Below are positions 51,896 to 60,343 of a DNA stretch of 64,000 nucleotides, piece by piece. The notes beneath the pieces are model-generated. The model was given only the letters and a program-made list of their open reading frames with translations, was not told where the DNA came from and made no database searches. This stretch comes from Cellulomonas sp. (GTDB lineage Bacteria > Actinomycetota > Actinomycetes > Actinomycetales > Cellulomonadaceae). Numbering within the stretch: the first letter of the stretch is position 1; each line of letters opens with the position of its first letter. The position numbers were made by a program, and so were the translations under genes. Location of the stretch: assembly GCF_015234515.1 (NCBI RefSeq), contig NZ_JADGMY010000025.1, forward strand, positions 1-64,000. Direction: 5' to 3'.

Positions 51896-52750
51896 ATGGC
51901 CGCGCGCTACAACCCCCCGCCGAACTGGCCGGCTCCCCCCGCCGGCTGGACACCCTCGCCGGGCTGGAGCCCTGACCCCTCCTGGGGTCCAGCGCCGGAT
52001 GGCTGGCAACTGTGGGTCGAGGACCTCGCGCAAGCCCCGGCCCTCACTGGCGGGTCTGCCTCCGGGTCGGCCACCGGTCTGCCGCCGTCCCCGTCAACCA
52101 TGGCCCTTCCGGCCGAGACTGGCGAGGAACGCCCGTCGCGGCCGTGGTTCAAGAAGAAGCGCTTTGTCATCCCCGGGGCGTTCCTGTTGCTGATCGTCCT
52201 CATCAGCGCTCTCAACGGTGGTGGCAGCAGCGACGACCGTGCGCCCGTAGAGGGTGGCGGCACCACGCAGGAAGCTGAGCAGGACGACCAGGAGACGGCA
52301 GCAGAGGTCGCAGCCGAGGCTGAAAAGGAGGCTGCCGTCAAGGCCGAGGAGGAGCGCCTCGCGGAGAAGCAGCGCCTCGCTGACGAGGCGGCCGCAGCCG
52401 CGGCCGCAGCTGCCGAGGCAGCGCGTATCGGGACCCTGTCGCAACAGAACGCGTACGTCCAGGCGAAGAACTATCTCGACAACATGCCCTTCTCCCGTGC
52501 CGGGCTCCTGGCCCAGCTCACCAGCGAGTACGGCGGGCAGTTCCCCCTGGAGGACGCCGAGTTCGGTCTCGTCCGCCTGGAGGCCGAGGGTGCCGTCGAC
52601 TGGTCCGCGGAGGCTGTCGAAGCGGCCCAGTCGTACCAAGAGACGTTGCCGATGTCGCGACAGGCGCTCATCGACCAGCTCACGAGTGAGTACGGCTCGC
52701 AGTTCACTCTCGAGCAGGCCACGCATGCAGTGAACACGTTGGGCTTGTAG
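51896..52750 (+). CDS. Membrane protein with two Ltp-type (PF07553-like) repeats
   Basis: The product has 284 residues. A Pro/Trp-rich N-terminus resembling DUF2510 segments (YNPPPNWPAPPAGWTPSPGW) leads to one membrane helix at about 89-106. An Ala/Glu coiled coil spans about 125-178. Two copies of the Ltp repeat follow at 183-229 and 237-284, each with AxxYLxxMPFSRxGLxxQLTSEYGxQF-like text. In Streptococcus phage TP-J34, the Ltp lipoprotein blocks entry of phage DNA; other actinobacterial proteins with this repeat are uncharacterised. The ATG has TGGAG upstream. It lies beside the transposase relic. Confidence 0.75.
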   Translation: MAARYNPPPNWPAPPAGWTPSPGWSPDPSWGPAPDGWQLWVEDLAQAPALTGGSASGSATGLPPSPSTMALPAETGEERPSRPWFKKKRFVIPGAFLLLIVLISALNGGGSSDDRAPVEGGGTTQEAEQDDQETAAEVAAEAEKEAAVKAEEERLAEKQRLADEAAAAAAAAAEAARIGTLSQQNAYVQAKNYLDNMPFSRAGLLAQLTSEYGGQFPLEDAEFGLVRLEAEGAVDWSAEAVEAAQSYQETLPMSRQALIDQLTSEYGSQFTLEQATHAVNTLGL

Positions 52751-53014
52751 TCGTCCTGCGTCGACGCCCGTACGCCCGGGGCACGTGGCCGGGCGCGCAC
52801 CGGCCGCCCCGGCCGCGGGGAGTCGTCCTGCTGAGCCGCCTCCTGCTCGAAGGAGGGCATCGGTCGAACCTACTCGGGGGTGCCTACCTCTCGCTCGAAT
52901 CTCTGCGCCTGTCGGATGCCACGCCCCCTTGGACACCGCGAGCAGCAGCGCGACGAGCCCGACGGCCAGACCGGCGGTACCCCAGGTAGTCGAACCGGGC
53001 GGCGACAATGCCGC

Positions 53015-53677
53015 ATGCGTCTCTTGCTGCTGCGGCACGGTCAGACCCCGTCGAACGTGCGAGGAATCGTCGACACCGGCATGCCGGGCCCGCGGCTCAC
53101 AGCCCTGGGGGAGCGTCAGGCCGCCGCGGTGCCGGAGGCGCTGCAGGGCAGGAACGTCGACGCGATCGCGGTCTCGACCCTGCTGCGCACGGCGCTCACC
53201 GCGGCCCCGCTCGCGGAGCGGCTGAACCTCGCGCCGACGACCCACGACGGGCTGCGGGAGGTGGAGGCCGGCGACCTGGAGATGTCGAGCGGCCACGAGG
53301 CGCACCAGGCCTACCTCTCGACGGTCTTCGCCTGGGCGCGCGGCGACACGAGCCGGCGGATGCCGGGCGGGCCCGACGGCGCGACGTTCCTGGCCCGGTT
53401 CGACGACGCCGTCGGGCAGGTCGTCGCCGGGGGCGGGAGCACCGCCGTCGTCGTCTCGCACGGAGCCGCCATCCGCTGCTGGGTGGCCGCCCGCGTCGCG
53501 GGGCTCGACGTCGACCACGTCGAGCACACCACTCTGGTCAACACCGGGGTGATCGAGCTCGACGGCGACCCGGCCGCAGGGTGGCGGTTCGTCGCATGGT
53601 CGACCGACCCTCTGGGTGGTCCGACGCTGCGCGACGACACGGGTGCCGACCCGACCGGGGAGCCGCTGGACGCGTGA
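53015..53677 (+). CDS. Histidine phosphatase (phosphoglycerate-mutase-like)
   Basis: A 220-residue enzyme with LLLRHGQTPSNVRGIVDTG, the Arg of STLLRTALTAAPLA, the Glu of LREVEAGDLEM and the second His of VVVSHGAAIRCW. The active-site set is complete. Likely a small-molecule phosphatase. The ATG at 53015 lies five bases after GACAAT. It is the third member of this superfamily in the window. Confidence 0.85.
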   Translation: MRLLLLRHGQTPSNVRGIVDTGMPGPRLTALGERQAAAVPEALQGRNVDAIAVSTLLRTALTAAPLAERLNLAPTTHDGLREVEAGDLEMSSGHEAHQAYLSTVFAWARGDTSRRMPGGPDGATFLARFDDAVGQVVAGGGSTAVVVSHGAAIRCWVAARVAGLDVDHVEHTTLVNTGVIELDGDPAAGWRFVAWSTDPLGGPTLRDDTGADPTGEPLDA

Positions 53678-53726
53678 CAGGCCCGTCCCGGGGACTGCGT
53701 CCGCGCGGCCGAACGCCTCGCCCCGG

Positions 53727-53867
53727 TGTCGGATACCGTCGAGGAGCGCCCTCGTCGACGCGGGCGACCGGCATCGGCGCGGAGATCATGCGGTCTCGAC
53801 GAGCGGTTCAGCATCGAGGCGGCCTCGTCGCCGTCGGGCGTCGTCCATCTGGTCTTCGCGCCGGTAG
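53727..53867 (+). pseudogene. DHFR-like gene relic, module copy A
   Basis: This stretch keeps three pieces of the intact gene at 55557: the upstream text around GGATACCGTC (53731-53740), an internal piece GGCATCGGCGCGGAGATCAT (53770-53789), and the last 25 codons from GGTCTCGACGAG to the end. The parts between are deleted, and the final codons are shifted by one base. An intact YCII gene follows 100 bases later, mirroring copy B. Confidence 0.8.
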
Positions 53868-53970
53868 GTGGGCCCGGGGCGCGTGCCGCGACGTCGACCC
53901 CTGTCGAATTCGGGGAGGCCCGCCCGTCAGTGAGGTGACACGGCACAGGGACCTGCACAGGAGGAGCGAC

Positions 53971-54312
53971 ATGACGCAGTACGCCATCTACTTCCACCAG
54001 CAGTGGGTCGGCGACCACCCGACCGAGTGGTTCCGGTCGCGCGTGGAACCCAGCGAGGCGGTCGTCCGGGACATGGAGGCGGCGGGGGTGCTGGTCTTCG
54101 CCGGTGGGCTCGAGGAGGACCTGGCCGACGCGTTCAGCGCCGACGCGACGAGCGGGACGCTGTCGATCACCGACGGCCCCTACACGGAGACGGTCGAGCA
54201 GCTGGGCGGGATCACGATCATCGACGTGCCCGACCTGGAGACGGCCAAGCTGTGGGCGGGCAGGGTCGCCGAGGGGTGCGGCTGGCCGCAGGAGGTCCGC
54301 GTCATCCGGTAG
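53971..54312 (+). CDS. YCII-domain protein, module copy A
   Basis: A 113-residue YCII-related (DGPF-type) protein: QYAIYFHQQWVGDHPTEWF, GTLSITDGPYTETVEQLGG and WAGRVAEGCGWPQEVRVI. The TDGPY motif marks the DGPF branch, common beside ECF sigma factors and small reductases in actinobacteria. GGAGGAG precedes the ATG. Its duplicate at 56303 is truncated after about 14 codons. Confidence 0.82.
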   Translation: MTQYAIYFHQQWVGDHPTEWFRSRVEPSEAVVRDMEAAGVLVFAGGLEEDLADAFSADATSGTLSITDGPYTETVEQLGGITIIDVPDLETAKLWAGRVAEGCGWPQEVRVIR

Positions 54313-54479
54313 GTCGGCGCGCAGGAGACAGCCGACGTCTCACCGTCGTGTCCGGATGCTCGGGGATCTGAGGCCCCGCCCTGCGGCCCCGTTCGGACGT
54401 GCCTACGCTCCCAGCAGGCGGTGCACGGCCGCTTCCCGCGTCAGCGGGGGAGTGCGCATCACCTGAAGGGGTGGCGACC

Positions 54480-55448
54480 ATGGAGTACACCCGGCTGGGG
54501 CGCTCCGGCCTCAAGGTCAGCCGTATCGGGCTCGGCTGCATGAGTTACGGCGTCGCCGCGACAGGCATGCACGGGTGGACCCTCGACGAGGACGCAGCGG
54601 CCCCGTTCTTCCGCCAGGCCGTCGAGCTGGGCGTGAGCTTCTGGGACACCGCGAACGTCTACCAGGGCGGCACGTCCGAGGAGTTCGTCGGCCGGGCGAT
54701 CCAGCGCTACGCCCGTCGCGAGGACATCGTGCTGGCGACCAAGGTCCACGGGACGATGCACGACGGTCCGGGCGGCAGCGGGTTGTCCCGCAAGGCGATC
54801 CTCGAGCAGCTCGACGCCTCACTGCGCCGCCTGGGCACCGACTACGTCGACGTCTACTACATCCACCGCTTCGACGACGAGGTCCCGGTCGAGGAGACCA
54901 TGGAAGCACTCCACGACGTCGTGAGAGCCGGCAAGGTCCGCTACGTCGGCGCCTCCTCGATGTGGACCTGGCAGTTCGCCAAGCTGCAGCACGCCGCGCA
55001 CCTGCACGGCTGGACGCCGTTCATCGCGATGCAGGACCAGTACAACGTCCTGCGGCGGGAGGAGGAGCGCGACATGATCCCGCTGTGCCTCGACCAGGGC
55101 GTCGGCCTGACCCCGTACTCGCCGCTGGCCAAGGGTCGGGCTGCGCGACCGTGGGGCGAGCAGACGGCCCGGTCCTCGAGCGACACCGTCGCGAAGGCGT
55201 TCGACCGCGACGTCGACCAGGCGGTCGTCGAGGCGGTCCAGCGGGTCGCGGAGGCCCGTGGCGTCTCGATGGCCCAGGTGGCGCTGGCCTGGGTGCTGAC
55301 CAACCCTGTGGTCGCCTGCCCGATCGTGGGCGCCACCAAGCCGCACCACCTCACCGACGCCGCCGCCGCCCTCGACGTCACCCTCACCGCCGAGGAGATG
55401 GCCGCGCTCGAGGAGCCCTACACGACCCAGGACAACTACTGGTGGTGA
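54480..55448 (+). CDS. Aldo/keto reductase (YajO/Tas-like)
   Basis: A 322-residue AKR with a full catalytic set: Asp/Tyr in FWDTANVYQGGTSEE, Lys in LATKVHGTM, and His in VYYIHRFDDEVP. The C-terminal NADP region contains CPIVGATKPHHLTDA. TACGCT at 54404-54409 could be its promoter, and GAAGGGG precedes the ATG. It sits between the two copies of the DHFR/YCII module and is the only unduplicated gene there. Confidence 0.86.
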   Translation: MEYTRLGRSGLKVSRIGLGCMSYGVAATGMHGWTLDEDAAAPFFRQAVELGVSFWDTANVYQGGTSEEFVGRAIQRYARREDIVLATKVHGTMHDGPGGSGLSRKAILEQLDASLRRLGTDYVDVYYIHRFDDEVPVEETMEALHDVVRAGKVRYVGASSMWTWQFAKLQHAAHLHGWTPFIAMQDQYNVLRREEERDMIPLCLDQGVGLTPYSPLAKGRAARPWGEQTARSSSDTVAKAFDRDVDQAVVEAVQRVAEARGVSMAQVALAWVLTNPVVACPIVGATKPHHLTDAAAALDVTLTAEEMAALEEPYTTQDNYWW

Positions 55449-55556
55449 CGTCCAGAACACCGCCCCGCCGAGAACCGCCGCGCCGGCATCCGATACCGTC
55501 AGAAAACGCACTCGTCGATGCGGGCGGTGACGGCCGCCGCCACGTCAGGAGCTGAC

Positions 55557-56207
55557 ATGTCCCTCGTCCGTGTGCACAACTTCTCGGTCTCGCTCGACGG
55601 TTTCGGCACCGGGGAGGGGCAGTCGCTCGAGGCACCGTTCGGGCACGCGGGGACACGGCTGATGGAGTGGGCGTTCGAGACGCCCACGTTCCGCGCGATG
55701 GGCCTGCACGGGGTGACGGACGGCTCCTTCGGTGTCGACGAGGCGTTCGCCGGCTCGTGGGGGACCGGGATCGGCGCGGAGATCATGGGCCGCAACAAGT
55801 TCGGCCCGCAGCGCGGTCCGTGGCTCGACGAGGAGTGGCAGGGGTGGTGGGGTCCCGACCCCGTCTTCCACACCCCGGTCGTCGTCCTGACGCACCACCC
55901 ACGGCCGACGCTCGAGATGGAGGGTGGGACCACGTTCCACTTCGTCGACGCCGACCCCGGCGACGCGCTGGCGCTCGCCCGCGACCTGGCCGGCGGCCTC
56001 GACGTGCGGATCGGTGGCGGCGTCAGCACCGTCCGCCAGTTCCTCCAGGCGGACCTGATCGACCGGATGCACCTCGTCGTCGTGCCGATCCTGCTGGGCA
56101 GGGGAGAGCGGCTCTGGGACGGGCTGGAAGGTCTCGACGAACGCTTCAGCATCGAGGCGAGCCCGTCGCCGTCCGGCGTGATCCACCTGACCTTCGCGCG
56201 TCGGTAG
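55557..56207 (+). CDS. DHFR-fold (RibD C-terminal-like) protein, module copy B
   Basis: A 216-residue protein. It begins LVRVHNFSVSLDGFGTGEGQ and contains IGAEIMGRNKFGP, TPVVVLTHHPRP, IGGGVSTVRQFLQADLIDRM and LLGRGERLW, the standard RibD-C/DHFR-like set. CAGGAG precedes the ATG, and TACCGT near 55495 could be its promoter. It is the intact counterpart of the relic at 53727. NADPH-dependent reduction is likely; substrate unknown. Confidence 0.85.
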   Translation: MSLVRVHNFSVSLDGFGTGEGQSLEAPFGHAGTRLMEWAFETPTFRAMGLHGVTDGSFGVDEAFAGSWGTGIGAEIMGRNKFGPQRGPWLDEEWQGWWGPDPVFHTPVVVLTHHPRPTLEMEGGTTFHFVDADPGDALALARDLAGGLDVRIGGGVSTVRQFLQADLIDRMHLVVVPILLGRGERLWDGLEGLDERFSIEASPSPSGVIHLTFARR

Positions 56208-56302
56208 GGCGGGGCGCGCGACTCGTCCCGGCCGTCCTGTCGAAGCCGGCGGCTTCCGCCCGTCAGGGTGGTGACAGGAAAAGGCGGCACAGGAGGCGCG
56301 AC

Positions 56303-56345
56303 GTGTCGCAGCACGCCATCTACTTCCACCAGCACTGGGTGGATG
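56303..56345 (+). pseudogene. Truncated YCII gene, module copy B
   Basis: From GTG 56303 the frame reads SQHAIYFHQHWVDG, matching the first 14 codons of the intact YCII gene at 53971, including the preceding GGAGG-type ribosome site. Homology then stops abruptly. The antisense SGNH gene ends only 30 bases on, suggesting a rearrangement joint here. Confidence 0.8.
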
Positions 56346-56374
56346 GCTCCGCATGCGGACGGTCCGAAATCCCG

Positions 56375-57199
56375 TCACCGGTGGTGCCGGCCGCAGCCCG
56401 GCTTGTCGCGGCCCAGCGCCGAGCCGAGGGCGGCCGTGTAGGCCTCGTAGCCCTCGAGCGTCGGGTGGAACGCTCCGGGGTCCGTCGGCCCCAGGATCCA
56501 CGGGTCCGGGGAGTTCGCCCCGTGGCCCTCGAAGCGCTGGCGCACGTCGACGAACCGGAACCCGGTGCGGGCGGCCGCGGCGGCGATCACCGTGTCGAGG
56601 GTGTCCGCCGCCGCGTTGAGGGCGCCGAGCTCCTCCGGCGAGGCGGCGAGGTAGGCGCCGTGCTCGGGGGAGAACAGCCGCGGGTAGCCCGTCACGACGA
56701 CGCGGGCGTGCGGGGCGGCTGCGGCGACCTGTGCGTACACGGTGTCGAGCAGGCTCGGCAGCTCGCCGGTGATCCGGGCGTCGACGGCGGCGACAGCACC
56801 CGTGCACTGTGCGTCGGTGCCGCCCAGGCACGCCGTGACCGCAGTGGACCAGCCGACGTCGTTGCCGCCGATCGTCAACGTCACCAGGTCCGTCCGGGCG
56901 TCGAGCGCGGCGAGCTGACCCCCGCTCACCAGGGAGGTCGTGGTGGCGCCTGCGCACGCGACGAAGTCGTCCAGCCGCACGCGCTGACGTCCGTCGAGCT
57001 GCACGGCGTAGGCGCTCTGCGAGCGGCCGCAGTCGGCGTAGGGCGGGACGCCGTACCCGGAGGCGTACGAGTCGCCGAGGGCGTCGTAGACGACCGGGGG
57101 CCGGTGGGCGGAGGCCGCGCCTGCGCCGGGGACGACGAGCGCGAGCGCGGCGACGAGGGCCACGACGGCGGACTGCGCAGTCCGCAACGAGCGCTTCAT
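56375..57199 (-). CDS. Secreted SGNH/GDSL lipase-esterase
   Basis: A 274-residue enzyme with a Sec signal (to about residue 31, GAASAHRPP). Block I is ALGDSYASGYGV, block III is TIGGNDVGWS, and block V is the DPGAFHPTLEGYEAY His/Asp pair. Six cysteines suggest disulfides, as in Streptomyces-type GDSL lipases. It hydrolyses esters of lipids or acylated sugars outside the cell. The ATG at 57199 follows TACCGT (plus-strand 57206-57211) by six bases, a leaderless start. Confidence 0.86.
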   Translation of the reverse strand: MKRSLRTAQSAVVALVAALALVVPGAGAASAHRPPVVYDALGDSYASGYGVPPYADCGRSQSAYAVQLDGRQRVRLDDFVACAGATTTSLVSGGQLAALDARTDLVTLTIGGNDVGWSTAVTACLGGTDAQCTGAVAAVDARITGELPSLLDTVYAQVAAAAPHARVVVTGYPRLFSPEHGAYLAASPEELGALNAAADTLDTVIAAAAARTGFRFVDVRQRFEGHGANSPDPWILGPTDPGAFHPTLEGYEAYTAALGSALGRDKPGCGRHHR

Positions 57200-57282
57200 C
57201 TCTGCACGGTAGCCGCGTCGCCCGGGGCGCGCCGGGTGGGCGGCGGCAGGATCGGCGAGGGCCGTTCCGTATCCTGCAAGGC

Positions 57283-58281
57283 ATGGCACTACGCGCACTG
57301 TTCATCGGTGGGACCGGCATCATCAGCACGGAGGCGGCCCGGCGGGCGGTCGCGGAGGGCGTCGATCTCACCCTGCTGAACCGCGGGCAGTCGACGAAGC
57401 GTGCGGTGCCGGACGGCGCCCGCGTGATCCACGCCGACGTCCGCGACCCGGAGTCCGTGCGCGCCGCGCTGGGCGACCTGGAGTTCGACGCCGTCGTGGA
57501 GTTCACGGCGTTCACCCCGGAGCACGTCCAGGCCGACCTGGACCTGTTCACCGGGCGCACCGGTCAGTACGTGTTCATCAGCTCCGCCTCGGCCTACCAG
57601 ACGCCGCCCACCCACCTGCCCGTCGTCGAGTCGACGCCGCTGCGCAACCCGTTCTGGGAGTACTCGCGCAACAAGATCGCGTGCGAGGACCTCCTCGTGA
57701 GCGCGTACCGCGACACCGGCCTGCCGATGACGATCGTGCGCCCGTCGCACACGTACGACGCCACGCTCGTCCCCATGGACGGCGGCTGGACGGTCGTCGA
57801 CCGGATGCGCCGCGGCCTGGAGGTCGTCGTCCCCGGGGACGGGACGTCGCGGTGGACCATCACGCACAGCGCCGACGTCGCGGTCGGGCTGGTCGGGCTG
57901 CTGGGACGCGAGGAGGCGATCGGCGAGGCGTTCCACATCACCGGCGACGAGGCGCCGTCGTGGGACCAGATCTTCCGCGCGGTGGCCCGTGCCGCCGGTG
58001 TCGACGAGCCGCGCCTCGTGCACGTCGCGTCCGACGCGATCGCCGCCGCCGACCCCGAGCTGGGCGCCGGGATCCTCGGCGACAAGGCGCACACGATGAT
58101 CTTCGACAACTCGAAGATCCGGCGGCTGGTCCCGCAGTTCTCGCCCCGCATCCCGTTCGCGGCGGGCGCCCGCGAGATCGTCGCGTGGCACGACGCGGAC
58201 CCCGCGCGCCGGGTGGTCGACCCGCAGTTCGAGGCCCTCACGGAGCGGCTGCTGGAGGTGTACCGGCCCCGGCCGCTCTGA
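57283..58281 (+). CDS. NAD-dependent epimerase/dehydratase (SDR)
   Basis: A 332-residue extended or atypical SDR. The cofactor loop is LFIGGTGIISTEAARRA, and the sequence continues with FISSASAYQTPP and WEYSRNKIACEDLL, where Tyr and Lys are the catalytic pair. Such proteins resemble CSP41/isoflavone-reductase-like members acting on sugars. The ATG at 57283 follows TATCCT (57270-57275) by seven bases, with AAGG in between. It is divergent from the SGNH gene. Confidence 0.82.
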   Translation: MALRALFIGGTGIISTEAARRAVAEGVDLTLLNRGQSTKRAVPDGARVIHADVRDPESVRAALGDLEFDAVVEFTAFTPEHVQADLDLFTGRTGQYVFISSASAYQTPPTHLPVVESTPLRNPFWEYSRNKIACEDLLVSAYRDTGLPMTIVRPSHTYDATLVPMDGGWTVVDRMRRGLEVVVPGDGTSRWTITHSADVAVGLVGLLGREEAIGEAFHITGDEAPSWDQIFRAVARAAGVDEPRLVHVASDAIAAADPELGAGILGDKAHTMIFDNSKIRRLVPQFSPRIPFAAGAREIVAWHDADPARRVVDPQFEALTERLLEVYRPRPL

Positions 58282-58304
58282 CGACGGGCAGCGCCCCTGG
58301 TCGC

Positions 58305-58374
58305 CCCCGGGTGGTGCACCTGGCCCGGGCCGCTCCGGCGAGTCCTGCGAGGTCCGCCCGTCAGGGTGGTGACA
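58305..58374 (+). pseudogene. Third relic of the DHFR/YCII module (tail and spacer only)
   Basis: The end of this stretch, CCGCCCGTCAGGGTGGTGAC and one more base (58354-58374), is identical over 21 bases to 56256-56276 after the intact DHFR-like gene. It nearly matches 53920-53940 after the copy A relic. GTGGTGCACCTG just upstream corresponds to the GVIHL end of the DHFR-like protein. Confidence 0.55.
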
Positions 58375-58397
58375 AGTCGCGCAGAGGGTGTCGTCAC

Positions 58398-58906
58398 TCA
58401 GAGCGGCCCGCCGTTCAGCACCCGGTCGAGCGCCGCGCGTCCCGCCGGTCCCCACGCGGGCTTCCCGCCGGGCAGGCCGCGGTCCCCGTTCTGGCCCATC
58501 AGCATCAGGAAGAGGCTCTTCGCGGCGGCCAGCCCACGGGCACGTCGGACGGTCACCTCGTCCGGCTGCGCGTAGGCGGCGCAGAAGCGCGCGGTGACGC
58601 CCGTCGGCAGCAGCAGCCAGGCCGCCGCGAGGTCCCACGCCGGGTCGCCGGCGAACAGGTCGCCGAAGTCCACGACGCCGGCCAGCGTCCCGTCGGTGAC
58701 GACGACGGTCGCCGGGTGCAGGTCGCCGTGCACCCACACCGGCCGGCCCTCCCAATGCGCGGGCCGCGACGGCGTCGTCCCAGACGGCCCGGACATCGGC
58801 CGCGTCCCGGCCGATCACCTCCCCGTCGACCGAACCGAGGAAGGTCGGGGTGCTGGCCGCGCAGCAGGTCGCGGACGAGGTCCGCGGTGATCTCGGTGAG
58901 GGTCAA
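58398..58906 (-). pseudogene. Degraded aminoglycoside-phosphotransferase-like gene
   Basis: Three frames carry pieces of one phosphotransferase. From TTG 58906 the text is LTLTEITADLVRDLLRGQHP. A jump follows to VIGRDAADVRAVWDDAVAA, which normally lies over 120 residues later, so a large internal deletion is implied. A one-base shift near 58765 then leads to VWVHGDLHPATVVV, VVDFGDLFAGDPAWDLAAAW and the C-terminus. GGAGGAGG precedes the TTG, which overlaps the cupin stop. Confidence 0.75.
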
Positions 58907-59169
58907 CCGGCGACCTCCTCCGACGTCTTCACGACGACGACGGTGAGATCGGTGGTCGCCCACGTCTGGTGGACCTCGCCCGGTTCCCACAGCACGACCG
59001 TTCCGGGCCCGACGGGCAAGCGGGGCTCCTCACCGACCTGCACCTCGCCGTGCCCGTGGACCACCGCGAACAGCTGATGCCGCACCGCAGGGTGGCGGCC
59101 CAGGGTTCCCCCGGCGGCGATCCTCGCCAGGTGCACCGACGTGCCGCCGACCGTCGGCATGAAGCGCAT
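58903..59169 (-). CDS. Small cupin, probably 5'-frameshifted
   Basis: From ATG 59169 it gives 88 residues of a cupin: GGTLGRHPAVRHQLFAVVHG and GTVVLWEPGEVHQTWATTD. The same frame is open and family-like upstream (TRLFDLPEHEIDSFDSAGVV) but has no start codon. A likely original ATG at 59237 is out of frame by a duplicated AC in ATGAGCACACGC. So the gene is either shortened or inactive. It forms an operon with the decayed phosphotransferase gene. Confidence 0.6.
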   Translation of the reverse strand: MRFMPTVGGTSVHLARIAAGGTLGRHPAVRHQLFAVVHGHGEVQVGEEPRLPVGPGTVVLWEPGEVHQTWATTDLTVVVVKTSEEVAG

Positions 59170-59284
59170 GACGACGCCCGCGCTGTCGAACGAGTCGATC
59201 TCGTGCTCGGGGAGGTCGAAGAGGCGCGTGTGCTCATCGTGGCTCGTCTGGTGCCGGTTCGGCGCGCCGCGCCATGATGTCCAG

Positions 59285-60343
59285 GTGCGCGGCGCGGATC
59301 TCAGCGAGGCCTACTACGAGCAGGTCGTCCGACCCGCGCTCGAGCGTCACTGGCCCGGGCTGCCGCACGCCGCAGGTCGGCTCGGAGCCGGGTCCGACGT
59401 CCTCGGGCTCGACGACGACATGTCCCGCGACCACGACTGGGGTCTGCGGCTGACGTTGCTCCTGGACGCCTCCGACGCGGCCTCTGCCGCGTGGCCCACC
59501 CCTGAGCAGGTCGCGACAGCCCTGGACGACAGCCTGCCCGCCGAGTTCGGCGGGCATCCGACACGGTTCGCGACGTCATGGGACGCTCGGGAACGGCACC
59601 GTGTCGAGGTCACCACCGTCGAGGACTTCCTCGCTGCCCGGATCGGGGTCGGGTCGCCGCACGACCTCGACTCGCTCGGCTGGCTGGCGCTCACCGGTCA
59701 GGCCGTGCTGGAGGTCACCGCAGGGAGGCTGTTCCATGACGCCTCGGGAACCGTGACGAGCGCGCGAACGCTCCTGGCCACCTACCCCCGCGACGTTCGG
59801 CTCCACGTCCTCGCCGCGGGCTGGTGGCGGGTCTCGCAGGAGCTCCACCTGCTCGGTCGGGCCGGTCAGGTCCATGACGACGTGGGTGCACGAGCCCTGG
59901 CGGGGCGGATCGCCGGCGTGGTGCTGCACCTGGGCTGCGTCGTCGGGGACGTGTGGGCGCCGTACCCGAAGTGGCTGGGCACCGCCGTCAGCCGGCTCTC
60001 GTTCGCGTCCCGCCTGGTGCCGCCCTTGCGCGCAGCGCTGGCGGCAGACGACTGGACGGAACGTCAGCACTCGCTCGGCCTCGCGCTCACCGCCCTCTAC
60101 GACGAGCAGCGTGGCGCGCGTCTGCCGGTCGCCGACGGCGTACCGGTCCGACCGTTCCACGACCGCCCGTTCCTCGGCGTCGACGACGCCGTCCTCGAGG
60201 TGGTCCGGGCCGAGGCCCGCGATCCGCTGCTGCTCGCCCTGCCGCCCGGCCTCGGCGCCATCGAGCAGTGGTGTGACGGTCCGTCCGTGCTCATGGACGC
60301 CCGGCGCCGGCGGGCTGTGGTCCGTGCTGCGGCCCGCGGCTGA
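59285..60343 (+). CDS. DUF4037-domain protein
   Basis: A 352-residue protein beginning DLSEAYYEQVVRPALERHWP, then LGAGSDVLGLDDDMSRDHDW. This GSD..D.DHDWG pattern is a nucleotidyltransferase-like active site at the start of DUF4037 proteins. The C-terminal helical half includes VGDVWAPYPKWLGTAVSRL. Activity is unknown; transfer of a nucleotide to a small molecule is a reasonable guess. The GTG at 59285 follows CATGAT by six bases. Confidence 0.8.
   Translation: MRGADLSEAYYEQVVRPALERHWPGLPHAAGRLGAGSDVLGLDDDMSRDHDWGLRLTLLLDASDAASAAWPTPEQVATALDDSLPAEFGGHPTRFATSWDARERHRVEVTTVEDFLAARIGVGSPHDLDSLGWLALTGQAVLEVTAGRLFHDASGTVTSARTLLATYPRDVRLHVLAAGWWRVSQELHLLGRAGQVHDDVGARALAGRIAGVVLHLGCVVGDVWAPYPKWLGTAVSRLSFASRLVPPLRAALAADDWTERQHSLGLALTALYDEQRGARLPVADGVPVRPFHDRPFLGVDDAVLEVVRAEARDPLLLALPPGLGAIEQWCDGPSVLMDARRRRAVVRAAARG

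Noticed and set aside
52860..53000. Minus-strand text with a membrane-like TAGLAVGLVALLLAVSKG segment before the phosphatase gene.
   Set aside because: No start codon with a ribosome site, and the frame runs through antisense of real genes on both sides. It may be a relic, but the evidence is too thin.
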